A stretch of DNA of 64,000 bases, taken from positions 118,987-182,986 of the forward strand of contig JAHEIH010000026.1 of assembly GCA_024639455.1 (NCBI GenBank). The letters run 5' to 3'. Both the position numbers and the translations under genes were made by a program. The notes under the pieces are model-generated. The model had not been told where the DNA came from. It made no database searches and saw nothing but the letters and a program-made list of their open reading frames with translations. How positions within the stretch are numbered: position 1 is the first letter of the stretch; every line of letters starts with the position of its first letter. The stretch comes from Cellvibrionales bacterium. Its GTDB lineage: Bacteria > Pseudomonadota > Gammaproteobacteria > Pseudomonadales > JAHEIH01. Of this stretch, positions 1 through 8,561 are shown one piece after another.

Positions 1-3000
1 CGGTGACGGTCACGTCAAAACTAACGGTAGTAGTTTCTCCTGCTGCCAAGTCTTGGAAATCAGCGCCCGGGCTGTAGGTGTACTTGCCTGTGTCAGCATC
101 GATAGAGACGCTGCCTTCGCCAGCGGCCATGCTGCTCACAGCGTAGGTGTGTGTGTTGCTGGTATCCACATCGGTGAAGCTTGCAATGCCAGTCACTGAT
201 GCACCATCTTCGGTGGCATCGAGAGTACCAACCGTCAAGATAGGATCATCGTTAGTGCCGGAAATGGTTACTGTCACATCCTGGGTAACGGTAGTGCCTT
301 GGTCGTCCGTCACGGTGACTGTAAAGGTTTCAGTGTGAGTTTCACCTGCCGCCAATAATTGTTCGTTGTCGAAGGTGTAGGTCCAGTCGCCTGATTCCGC
401 ATCGATAGCAAAGCTGCCGTAAGTGCCAGTGGCATCGCCTGAGAAAGTAGCGGTAGCATTGTTATCCACATCGCTTGCCGTCACGGTACCTGTTGCTGAT
501 AACGTGATGTCTTCTTCTACTGCACCTGTTTGAGCGGCAGAGGTAATGACGGGCGCATCGTTGGTGCCGGTCAATGTGATGGTCACATCCTGGGTAGCGG
601 TAGCGCCTTGGTCATCAGTGACGGTGACTGTAAAGGTTTCAGTGTGTGTTTCACCTGCCGCCAACGATTGCTCGTTGTCAAAGGTGTAAGTCCAGTCACC
701 TGATTCCGCGTCGATGGCAAAGCTGCCGTATGTACCTGTCGCATCGCCTGAGAAAGTAGCCGTCGCCGAGGTATCTATATCATGAGAGGTTACAGTACCG
801 GATGCAGTTAATGTGTCATCTTCTTCAACGGTACCATCTTGGGCATCTGTCGTTATGGTTGGGACATCATTTGTACCATTAATAGTAATCGCAATGTTGG
901 TTTCAGTACCATCTACTGATGTCACGGTAAATGTATCATCTAACTGCTCACCATTGTTCAATGCTTGAACACCAGTGTTGGCGTTATCTAGCGTGTAGGT
1001 CCAATTGCCACTCTCATCAATGGTCAGCGAGCCGTAATCTCCTGCTTTGTCTGTTTCGGGCTGGAAGATGGCTTCATCGGCGTCAGTATCGGTAATCGCG
1101 ACCGTGCCTGATGCCGTCAATGTGGCGTCTTCGGTCACTACGCCCGCATCGTCACCAAGGGCGCTGTTGCCCTCGGTAAAGGTAGGTGTATCATTGGTGC
1201 CATTGATGGTGATGGTCACTGTTTCGGTGGCTGAACCGTCAAAACTGGTGACGGTAAAGCTTTCTTGGATCGAGTCGCCATTGCCTAGCGCTTGCACGTC
1301 AGCATTGTCATTATCCAGGGCATAAGACCATGTGCCATCGGCCGCTAAGGTAAAGCTACCATAAGTACCAATGGTCGAAGCTTGAGGTGCAAATTCAGAT
1401 TCACCGGCATCGGTGTCAGCAATGGTGACTGTGCCATTTGTGCTCAATACGGTGTCTTCGGTCACGCTGCCGCTATCACCGGTTAAGGTGGGCACGTCAT
1501 TTGAACCCTCCACAGTCACGGTAATTTCTGTGGTCGTACCATCTACTGAGCTAACAGTTATGGTGTCCGTTAATGTGTCGCCTTCGCTCAGGCTTTGAAC
1601 GTCCGCATTGCTGTTATCAAGCGTGTAGGTCCAGTTGCCATTCTCATCGATAGTCAGCGAGCCGTAATCTCCGGCTTTGTCTGTTTCAGGCTGGAAGAAG
1701 GCTTCATCAGCGTCGGTATCGGTAATCGCGACCGTGCCTGATGCCGTCAATGTGGCGTCTTCGGTCACTACGCCCGCATCGTCACCAAGGGTGCTGTTGC
1801 CCTCGGTAAAGGTAGGTGTATCATTGGTGCCAGTGATGATGATGGTCACTGTTTCGGTGGCTGAACCGTCAAAACTGGTGACGGAAAAGCTTTCTTGGAT
1901 CGAGTCGCCATTGCCTAGCGCTTGCACGTCAGCATTGTCATTATCCAGGGCATAAGACCATGTGCCATCGGCCGCTAAGGTAAAGCTACCATAAGTACCC
2001 ACGGTCGCTGTTTGAGGAACAAAGCTTGATTCGCCGGCATCGGTATCGCTAATGGTCACGGTGCCACTGGTTGTCAGCACAGTATCTTCTGTCACCGCAC
2101 CGCTATCGCCTGTCAGCACGGGCACGTCGTTAGTACCCACAATGGTAATCACGACTTCGGTTTCGGTGCCGTCTACGCTAATCACGGGGAAGGTTTCGGT
2201 AATAATTTCGCCTTCGGGCAAGGCCTGAACCACGGGGTCATTGTTGTCTAATACGTAGGTCCAGTTGCCGTCTTCATCGATCGTGAAATCGCCATGCGCG
2301 CCCTCGGTGTTGTCTTGGGGCTGGAACATATCTTCGTTGGTGTCAGCATCTTCAATCATCACGGTACCGGTCGCCTCGAGGGGCTCTTCTTCTTTCACGG
2401 TACCGGCGTCATCGCCAACAGTGTTGCTGCCGGGTGTAAAGGTAGGCACGTCGTTGGTACCATTAATGGTCACCACCACGTTGGTTTCGGTACCATCTAC
2501 GCTCTGTACGGGGAAGATTTCAGTCAGTTGGTCGCCTTCACCCAGTGACTGCACGGCGTCGAGAGTGTCGTCGAGGGTATAGGTCCAATTGCCGTTTGCA
2601 TCGATATCAAAGCTGCCGAAATCACCTTGGGTGCTGTCTTGTACTTGGAAGACGTTTTCGCCAGCATCGGGATCGTCGATGCTGATGGTGCCGCTGTCGG
2701 TTAATGGGCCACCTTCTGTCACGTCGCCGCTATCGGTACCGAGGTTCGCTGGATTATCTGAAGAAACAATAGTGACCGTTACCGTGGCGGTTTCGGTATC
2801 GCCTGTCTCAGTAGTGACGGTGTAAGTGAAAGTATCCTCACCAATGAAGCCCGGGTTGGGCACGTAGGTCACGGTGTTATCCGCATTAACAGAGGCTGAA
2901 CCGTTGCCAGGGGTACCCACAGCAGTCACGGTGCCTTCTCCTTCAAAATTATCGTTGTCCATGACATTAACAATGACAGGGGTGTCTTGATCGATTTCAA

Positions 3001-4165
3001 CCACGTCATCCACCACGTCGACCACGGGCACAACAGTGAAGGTTGTTGTCCCTGTATCTGTCAGTTCACCATCGCTCACTTCAAAACTCACCACAACATC
3101 GCCGTTGAAATCGGGATCGGGTGTAAAGGTAAAGGTGCCGTCAGCGTTATCTGTGATAGTGCCGTTATCAACGCTGACATTTACTACGCTAAGGTCAGCA
3201 TCGGTGTTGTCGATGTCGTCGGTCACCCCAATTAATTGGTCTTCGGTGATGATCAACGAACCATCTTCAGGAATACCCACGATGGTAGAACCATCAGAAG
3301 CCGTCACTTCGGTATCCACAATAGTAATGGGGCCAACTTCGGGGGCATCGTTGACCGGGGTCACGTTCAATGTCGCAGTATTAGGCACGGTAATAAGATC
3401 ATCGGTAACGTCGAAACCAAACGATACATCGCCGTTCCAGTTCGCATCAGGGGTAAAGGTAAAGGTACCGTCGCCATTGTCAGTCAGGGTGCCGTCACCG
3501 GCGGTTAAGACCACATTGCTAACGGTAAGGGGCTGGCCCTCGGGGTCAAAAGAACCGAATAGCAGATCTTGGCCAGTAAAGGTAATCGAACCGTCTTCGT
3601 CTATTTCACCCAAATCCACATTGGCCACTTGTGGAGGCAGGTTAACGTCTTGTTCTTGGCTGGCATCGCCTTCAACAATGGCGCCATCGGTCGCGCCGGT
3701 GCCGTCGAAAGCCACTTGTTCATTAACGCGATCTAGCATCACGAACGAGTGGCCCTCTGTCTGACCGCCACCGGTCAAACCGGCCGCGGTTTCTTCTAGA
3801 AGGTCGTCGAGCGTGCCGTCGCCCTCTAAGGCAGCCAGAATCTGCTCTTCTTCGCTGCCACCGTCCTGGCCACGAATGCCTGAGATCAATTCATCCAGAG
3901 TCTCTTGGCTGGCGGCGGCCTCTTGGGCGGTAGCCGCAAGCTCTGCTACCACGTCGGGCGTTAGCAAGGTTTCTTGAACACCGCTCACTACCAGCGGAGA
4001 ACCGTCCATCATGCTCAATTCAACCGAGCTGCCATCGGGGGTTACTAAGACCTCACCTTCGAAGATAGTGTCCCCCGCTTTAATTTCGCGCATTTCGCCG
4101 TTTTCATTACGGGCGAAGGCGGTGCCTAATACGGCGGCGACGGTTGCGATTGCTTGACTGGCCAT
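1..4165 (-). CDS. LapA-type giant repetitive adhesin, type I secreted (3' end beyond window)
   Basis: An open frame of 1388 codons runs from an ATG at 4165 off the left edge. An AAAGGA ribosome site lies 8 bases before the ATG. Residues 1 to about 130 form a LapA-like retention module, with a TAAG site at 126-129. A spacer rich in acidic residues follows to about residue 180. Then come about three cadherin/tandem-95 Ig-like repeats, with motifs such as DGTFTFTPD. From about residue 460 there are roughly nine VCBS repeats of 103-105 residues, each opening near GTND and holding GNWTY-type cores. In known systems the N-terminus plugs the outer-membrane pore and holds the adhesin on the surface until LapG cuts it. 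The C-terminal secretion signal is not visible. The exporter genes lie just upstream in the same direction. The family call is firm, but the ligand is unknown. Confidence 0.9.
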   Translation of the reverse strand, partial: MASQAIATVAAVLGTAFARNENGEMREIKAGDTIFEGEVLVTPDGSSVELSMMDGSPLVVSGVQETLLTPDVVAELAATAQEAAASQETLDELISGIRGQDGGSEEEQILAALEGDGTLDDLLEETAAGLTGGGQTEGHSFVMLDRVNEQVAFDGTGATDGAIVEGDASQEQDVNLPPQVANVDLGEIDEDGSITFTGQDLLFGSFDPEGQPLTVSNVVLTAGDGTLTDNGDGTFTFTPDANWNGDVSFGFDVTDDLITVPNTATLNVTPVNDAPEVGPITIVDTEVTASDGSTIVGIPEDGSLIITEDQLIGVTDDIDNTDADLSVVNVSVDNGTITDNADGTFTFTPDPDFNGDVVVSFEVSDGELTDTGTTTFTVVPVVDVVDDVVEIDQDTPVIVNVMDNDNFEGEGTVTAVGTPGNGSASVNADNTVTYVPNPGFIGEDTFTYTVTTETGDTETATVTVTIVSSDNPANLGTDSGDVTEGGPLTDSGTISIDDPDAGENVFQVQDSTQGDFGSFDIDANGNWTYTLDDTLDAVQSLGEGDQLTEIFPVQSVDGTETNVVVTINGTNDVPTFTPGSNTVGDDAGTVKEEEPLEATGTVMIEDADTNEDMFQPQDNTEGAHGDFTIDEDGNWTYVLDNNDPVVQALPEGEIITETFPVISVDGTETEVVITIVGTNDVPVLTGDSGAVTEDTVLTTSGTVTISDTDAGESSFVPQTATVGTYGSFTLAADGTWSYALDNDNADVQALGNGDSIQESFSVTSFDGSATETVTIIITGTNDTPTFTEGNSTLGDDAGVVTEDATLTASGTVAITDTDADEAFFQPETDKAGDYGSLTIDENGNWTYTLDNSNADVQSLSEGDTLTDTITVSSVDGTTTEITVTVEGSNDVPTLTGDSGSVTEDTVLSTNGTVTIADTDAGESEFAPQASTIGTYGSFTLAADGTWSYALDNDNADVQALGNGDSIQESFTVTSFDGSATETVTITINGTNDTPTFTEGNSALGDDAGVVTEDATLTASGTVAITDTDADEAIFQPETDKAGDYGSLTIDESGNWTYTLDNANTGVQALNNGEQLDDTFTVTSVDGTETNIAITINGTNDVPTITTDAQDGTVEEDDTLTASGTVTSHDIDTSATATFSGDATGTYGSFAIDAESGDWTYTFDNEQSLAAGETHTETFTVTVTDDQGATATQDVTITLTGTNDAPVITSAAQTGAVEEDITLSATGTVTASDVDNNATATFSGDATGTYGSFAIDAESGDWTYTFDNEQLLAAGETHTETFTVTVTDDQGTTVTQDVTVTISGTNDDPILTVGTLDATEDGASVTGIASFTDVDTSNTHTYAVSSMAAGEGSVSIDADTGKYTYSPGADFQDLAAGETTTVSFDVTVT
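991..1369. repeat. Near-identical repeat copy 1 in the adhesin
   Basis: This 379-base block matches 1621-1999 with about 13 differences counted by eye, at an exact offset of 630 bases (210 codons, two VCBS units). The other VCBS units in the gene are clearly more diverged, which points to a recent internal duplication of a two-unit block or to gene conversion. A further, more diverged pair with a 309-base (103-codon) period lies at roughly 245-500 and 554-809. Confidence 0.9.
1621..1999. repeat. Near-identical repeat copy 2 in the adhesin
   Basis: This is the second copy of the 379-base block at 991-1369, 630 bases away and in the same frame. The strong identity makes this stretch prone to recombination and to collapse during short-read assembly. 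Confidence 0.9.
3779..3790 (-). other. Candidate LapG cleavage site (TAAG) in the adhesin
   Basis: Residues 126-129 of the adhesin read Thr-Ala-Ala-Gly, directly before a Gly-rich linker. In LapA-type adhesins the periplasmic cysteine protease LapG cuts within a double-alanine motif of this kind at a similar distance from the N-terminus. The site is seen directly. Its use as a protease site is inferred, and lapG and lapD are not in the window. Confidence 0.65.
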
Positions 4166-4329
4166 GACGGTATTCCTTTATCTAAAAGATTTTCTTAGCC
4201 GTAATAGTAGAAAAAGGATGTGTCCACGACATTGGACTATTGGGCGAATTTAAGATCAGTTAGGTATTTAGAAGATGCCGCTTATAACCAAAAAGACAGA
4301 TTTGCTAATCTTGCGCGAGTTCTGGTTAT

Positions 4330-4953
4330 TTAGTGCAGCTTGACGTTGTTCATGGTGAGGGCAAGCTGTACCCGATCGCGCACGGCCATTTTGTCGAACA
4401 CCGAGGAAAGATGGGCTTTCACGGTGCGTTCTGACATGTGAAGTTGCTCGGCAATTTCCTTGTTGGTGGCACCTACCGCCACTTGCTTGGCCACATCGAG
4501 CTCTTTGTGGGTCAGCTCGTTTAAGCCATAGATGTTGCTATCTTTAGGTTTGTCGGCGGAAACGCGGTTAGCCATGCTAACAAGGCGGCGCATCACAGCA
4601 GCACCCACCCAGAGCCCGCCGTGTTCTACCACCTGGGAAATCTCAACCAACTGACTAGGCGCGGCGACGTTGTGGCAGTAGCCATAAGCACCGTTACGCA
4701 GCATCTCGTAGGCTTCGTCGTCGTTGGGTAGAGAAGACATGACGATCACCGGCGAACCGGAAGCAATACATTGATTAACAAGTGCCATGCGCTCTTGGGC
4801 TGACGTGTTAGAAATATCAAACCACAACATACGCTTTTCACCCTCGCGGGCGGGGGTTAATTCGAACAGCGATGATAATCCTTGGGCATCGGGAAAGGCT
4901 TCCTGCCAACGAGGACGCAGACGCCCCCCGTGACCCACAAAAATGTGCTTCAT
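4330..4953 (-). CDS. LuxR-family DNA-binding regulator inside the lap operon
   Basis: The product has 207 residues. The C-terminal part (about 146-200) is a clear LuxR/GerE helix-turn-helix, with LTHKELDVAKQVAVGATNKEIA and SERTVKAHLSSV. The N-terminal half resembles a response-regulator receiver but lacks the acidic pair near the start. An Asp at residue 46 (LWFD) sits about where the phosphorylated Asp would be. It may therefore be a degenerate or non-canonical receiver. Its ATG directly follows the stop of the secretion adaptor (TAAATG), so it is translated with the exporter genes. The adhesin starts 164 bases downstream. It probably regulates the adhesin or its export operon; that role is inferred from position only. 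Confidence 0.85.
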   Translation of the reverse strand: MKHIFVGHGGRLRPRWQEAFPDAQGLSSLFELTPAREGEKRMLWFDISNTSAQERMALVNQCIASGSPVIVMSSLPNDDEAYEMLRNGAYGYCHNVAAPSQLVEISQVVEHGGLWVGAAVMRRLVSMANRVSADKPKDSNIYGLNELTHKELDVAKQVAVGATNKEIAEQLHMSERTVKAHLSSVFDKMAVRDRVQLALTMNNVKLH

Positions 4954-6408
4954 TTATCGTTCCGTTAAGGCGTACTGCTTAGCGCGTAATACGGGTTTCA
5001 TTAGATAAGCCATGATCGTTTTTTTGCCGGTAAGAATATCGACCTCAGCCACCATGCCGGGAATAATCGGCATATTTTCGTTGTTGAACGACTCGGTCGT
5101 TCTCACCCTTACGTTATAGTAGGCATTTCCTTCTTCGTCGATGATCGTATCGGCGCCAATGCGTTCAACAGTGCCTTGAAGGCCGCCATATACCACAAAA
5201 TCGTAGGCGGTAAATTTCACCATGGCCTCTTGGCCGGGGCGCAAAAAGGCAATATCACGCGGCTGAATTTTGGCTTCTAACAATAGGGTATCGTCGAGCG
5301 GTACAATCTCGACAATTTCGCGACCAGGCAAAACCACACCGCCCAACGTATTGAAATAAAGGCGCTTAATGGTGCCTTTAACAGGCGATTTCACCAGGGT
5401 TTGATTCACCCGGTCGGTCAGGCCGGTGCTACTCTCTTCTAAGGCATTTACTCTGGCAATGGTGGCAGAAAGGTCTTCCCGCAATTCGTTAAAGTACGCT
5501 AGCTCGACTTCGCGTTTACTGTTAATAGCCTCGGTAATGGAAGATTTTGACTTTTCGATTTGCGCCTTGGTCTGCTCTAATTCGCCGTTGATATTGGTGG
5601 TGTCGCGCTCCAGCCTTAACAGCTCAACCTCAGACACCGCCCCTGAGCTCACCAAGGGGCGGGTAACGTTCAATTCGCGGGTACTCAAAGACAACGACTT
5701 AGTCAGCTGGTCTTTGCGTGCCTCTAACTCGCTCAATTCTTGTTGGCGCTGAATCAGCTGTTCGTCAGCGATGTTGCGGATCGCGTTCAGACGCTGCAGG
5801 TTGTCACCGTAAAGGCGTTTCTCTTGCGCCAGAATAGTGGGAATCAGCTCTTGCAGCTCAGTACTGGGCTCGAAGGGTTGGTCGTTTACCACTGAACTTA
5901 AGCGTTCAACTTTGGCGCGTAATCCCAACAATTCGGCGCGACTTTCTCGCAACATCGACTCAGATCGCGTCTGATCAAGGCTAATTAGCAACTGTCCTTG
6001 CTCAACAATATCGCCCTCGCGGATGAGAATTTCCTTCACCACACCGCCGTCTTGCGACTGGATGATTTGTACCTGCTGCGAAGGAATCACTCGCGCTTCT
6101 CCGCGGGTCACCTCGTCGATTTCAGCCCAGGATGCCCATAACACTAGGAAGATGACCATCAAGCCGATGGTGTACAACAGGCTGTGCACCCGCAGCGGCT
6201 GTTGCTCCACAAAGGCACGGTTTACGTCGGCATTCCAGTGTTGCTCCTCGGCAGATACATCCTTTAGCCATTTGCCAAACACCGCAAAAATGAAGCGGTC
6301 GAATAGCCGCACAATGACATTGTCGCTGGCGCGCTCCAAGAAATCTTTCTTGGGTTCGGGCGGTTGCTGCAGTTCGGGCGGCAATGTTGATTCTTGCTGC
6401 TCTGCCAT
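4954..6408 (-). CDS. lapC: HlyD/LapC-type periplasmic adaptor of a type I secretion system
   Basis: The product has 484 residues: a cytoplasmic N-terminus of about 75 residues, one membrane segment at about 76-94, then a HlyD-family periplasmic region. That region has a lipoyl-like half (VIPSQQVQIIQSQDGG), a long coiled-coil hairpin at about 140-330 and a beta-barrel second half. In the family it links the inner-membrane ABC exporter to a TolC-like outer-membrane pore. Its ATG overlaps the exporter stop by one base (TAATG), and its own stop abuts the LuxR gene. No LapE/TolC-like gene is in the window. The LapC assignment rests on pairing with the LapA-like adhesin. Confidence 0.9.
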   Translation of the reverse strand: MAEQQESTLPPELQQPPEPKKDFLERASDNVIVRLFDRFIFAVFGKWLKDVSAEEQHWNADVNRAFVEQQPLRVHSLLYTIGLMVIFLVLWASWAEIDEVTRGEARVIPSQQVQIIQSQDGGVVKEILIREGDIVEQGQLLISLDQTRSESMLRESRAELLGLRAKVERLSSVVNDQPFEPSTELQELIPTILAQEKRLYGDNLQRLNAIRNIADEQLIQRQQELSELEARKDQLTKSLSLSTRELNVTRPLVSSGAVSEVELLRLERDTTNINGELEQTKAQIEKSKSSITEAINSKREVELAYFNELREDLSATIARVNALEESSTGLTDRVNQTLVKSPVKGTIKRLYFNTLGGVVLPGREIVEIVPLDDTLLLEAKIQPRDIAFLRPGQEAMVKFTAYDFVVYGGLQGTVERIGADTIIDEEGNAYYNVRVRTTESFNNENMPIIPGMVAEVDILTGKKTIMAYLMKPVLRAKQYALTER

Positions 6409-8537
6409 TAGCTCGCCTTCCCAATTTTGCCCTGACGCAGCGCTTCCACCACGTTGTCGCGGGGACCGTTCGCGACCACCTGCCCGTTATCGATCACCAC
6501 GATGCGATCAGCCAAATCCAATAGCGACGTGCGGTGGGTAATTAAAAACAAGGTTTTGCCCACCGAGTATTTCTTCAGCTGTTTCACCACCGAGGCTTCT
6601 GTGGAATGATCCATCGATCCGGTAGGTTCATCCATAAACATCACCGAGGGACTGTGCACCATGGCGCGTGCTAGGGCCACACCCTTGCGCTGCCCGCCCG
6701 AAAGCGACTCACCGCGCTCGCCCACATCCATGTCCAGACCTTTGGGGTGGCGCTTAATAAATTCATCCAGCCCGGCCATTTCCGCCGCGCGCATAATCTC
6801 AGCGTCACTGACGTGGCGCTGGGCCAGCATGATGTTTTCACGTAATGTACCGCGGAACAGCACGACATCCTGTGGCACGTAGCCTACCCCCAGGCGCAAA
6901 TCGGCTGGGTCGAGCTGACGAATATCTATACCATCAATCGTAATGGCGCCTTCACTTGGGCCATACAAGCCCATCGCTAATTTCAGTAGCGTCGACTTGC
7001 CGCTGCCTACGCGACCCAGGACCACCACGGTTTCGCCCGCTTTTACACTGAAACTAATATTTTTTAGTGCGCCGATATCGCTGCCGGGGTAAGCAAAACT
7101 GACGTTGTTAAATACCAAATTACCGTCGATATGCGGGTGCGATAAAAACTGGCGGCCATCTTCACGCTCAACGGGTTTGGCCATCACTTCATCGAGCGAA
7201 TCGAGTGAGGTGCGCGCGGTGTGGTACTGCAAGATGAGTCCTGCCGCCTGAGAAAAGGGCATCATTACCCGGCTAGCCAACATGTTGGTCGCGATCAAGC
7301 CGCCCATGCTTAGCTCACCTTGGGTAATCAAATATACGCCGGTAATAATCACCGCAATGGAACACATCTGCTGGGTCCACTGGGTCACGGAAATGCTAGC
7401 GTTCGACAGCAAGCGCAGCTGCACGCCAATGCGTGCGAGGAAGCTGGTGGTCTTTTCCCACTTGCGTTGCATGTTGCCTTCGGCGCCCATCGCTTTGAGG
7501 GTTTCTAAACCCACTAAGGATTCGATCAGGGTAGAGTTGCGCATAGCGCCAGCCACGTACATGCTTTCCGAGAGGGTTTTCAAACGCGCCTGGGTAGCCA
7601 AGGCGTAACCCAGCACGATCAATACGGCAACCAAGACAGGTATGACAATCGGCCAAGCAATCCAGGCGATCACGGCGATAAACAAAATTGAGAACGGCAG
7701 ATCGATGAGGGTGGTCACCGAGGCCGAGGTAATGAAGTCGCGCACCGATTCAAACGATCTCAAGTTCGACGCAAACGAACCGACCGAATTCGGCCGTGCT
7801 TCCAGCTTCAAACCGAGTACCCGCTCCATGATCTTAGCGGAAAGACTGATGTCGACGCGGCGGCCGGCCAGGTCTAAAAAGTAAGCGCGCACGGTGCGCA
7901 GCACTACGTCGGCCAACATGATCAGCACCACGCCCGACGCCAACATCCACAGCGTTTCCATGGCGTGGTTGGGCACTACGCGGTCGTAAACGTTCATGGT
8001 GAACAGCGGCAAGGCGAGAGCAAAAATGTTGACAAAGAAGGCGGCCATCAACACGTCGCGATACACCACGCGGTTGGCCTTGATCGCACTCCAGAACCAA
8101 TGCCCCTCTTCTTCGGTGCGGTGCTTGCTCATGGTATGGTCAAACTGGAAAACAGGGCGAGCCATGATCGCCGTGCCGGTGTAACGGCTCGCCAACTGTT
8201 CAAGAGGGATATCTACCGCGGCTGTATTTAGCTCGGGCAAGAGAATCTTGCCGCATTTGCCGTCTTCGCTCCACCCGGTTAATACGCAGGCTGAATCATC
8301 ATCGTTTAAAAGGATAATGGGGAGAAAATGGGCCGCTTGTAGTTGCGCCAAATCCTTCGCAACAAGCTTGCTAGTCATGTTGAGTCTTGCTGAGGCGCGG
8401 CTGAACAATGAAGGTGTCAGCTTGCCATCGACCAAGGGCAGTCCCGACGTTACCGCCTCAGCAGAAGCGGTAACGTCGTGAAAGCGCGCCATGGCGAGTA
8501 GACACTGTACCAGTGGATCTACTTCATTTGGCTTCAT
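6408..8537 (-). CDS. lapB: LapB-type ABC exporter with peptidase-like N-terminal domain
   Basis: The product has 709 residues. Residues 1 to about 130 form a C39-peptidase-like domain without an obvious complete catalytic set, as in exporters of uncleaved RTX adhesins. Six membrane helices follow at about 155-430, then a nucleotide-binding domain. Its Walker A is GRVGSGKST at 508-516, the signature LSGGQ is at 612-616, Walker B MFMDE is at 633-637 and the switch His is near 668. It should drive export of the adhesin encoded downstream. The stop overlaps the adaptor start. The gene begins 24 bases after the DUF885 gene, so co-transcription with it is possible. Confidence 0.92.
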   Translation of the reverse strand: MKPNEVDPLVQCLLAMARFHDVTASAEAVTSGLPLVDGKLTPSLFSRASARLNMTSKLVAKDLAQLQAAHFLPIILLNDDDSACVLTGWSEDGKCGKILLPELNTAAVDIPLEQLASRYTGTAIMARPVFQFDHTMSKHRTEEEGHWFWSAIKANRVVYRDVLMAAFFVNIFALALPLFTMNVYDRVVPNHAMETLWMLASGVVLIMLADVVLRTVRAYFLDLAGRRVDISLSAKIMERVLGLKLEARPNSVGSFASNLRSFESVRDFITSASVTTLIDLPFSILFIAVIAWIAWPIVIPVLVAVLIVLGYALATQARLKTLSESMYVAGAMRNSTLIESLVGLETLKAMGAEGNMQRKWEKTTSFLARIGVQLRLLSNASISVTQWTQQMCSIAVIITGVYLITQGELSMGGLIATNMLASRVMMPFSQAAGLILQYHTARTSLDSLDEVMAKPVEREDGRQFLSHPHIDGNLVFNNVSFAYPGSDIGALKNISFSVKAGETVVVLGRVGSGKSTLLKLAMGLYGPSEGAITIDGIDIRQLDPADLRLGVGYVPQDVVLFRGTLRENIMLAQRHVSDAEIMRAAEMAGLDEFIKRHPKGLDMDVGERGESLSGGQRKGVALARAMVHSPSVMFMDEPTGSMDHSTEASVVKQLKKYSVGKTLFLITHRTSLLDLADRIVVIDNGQVVANGPRDNVVEALRQGKIGKAS

Positions 8538-8561
8538 TTATGTGCGTATTCCTGTGATTGA

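Noticed and set aside
241-809. Regularly spaced repeats that could suggest a CRISPR array
   Set aside because: The period is 309 bases and the repeats are in-frame protein-coding VCBS units, far larger than CRISPR repeats and spacers.
3036-3764. A 242-codon plus-strand frame rich in Ser, Thr, Val and Pro, with several similar shorter ones across 1-3800
   Set aside because: They lie antisense to the repetitive adhesin and repeat with its period. They have no ribosome sites and are composition shadows of the VCBS and Ig-like repeats.
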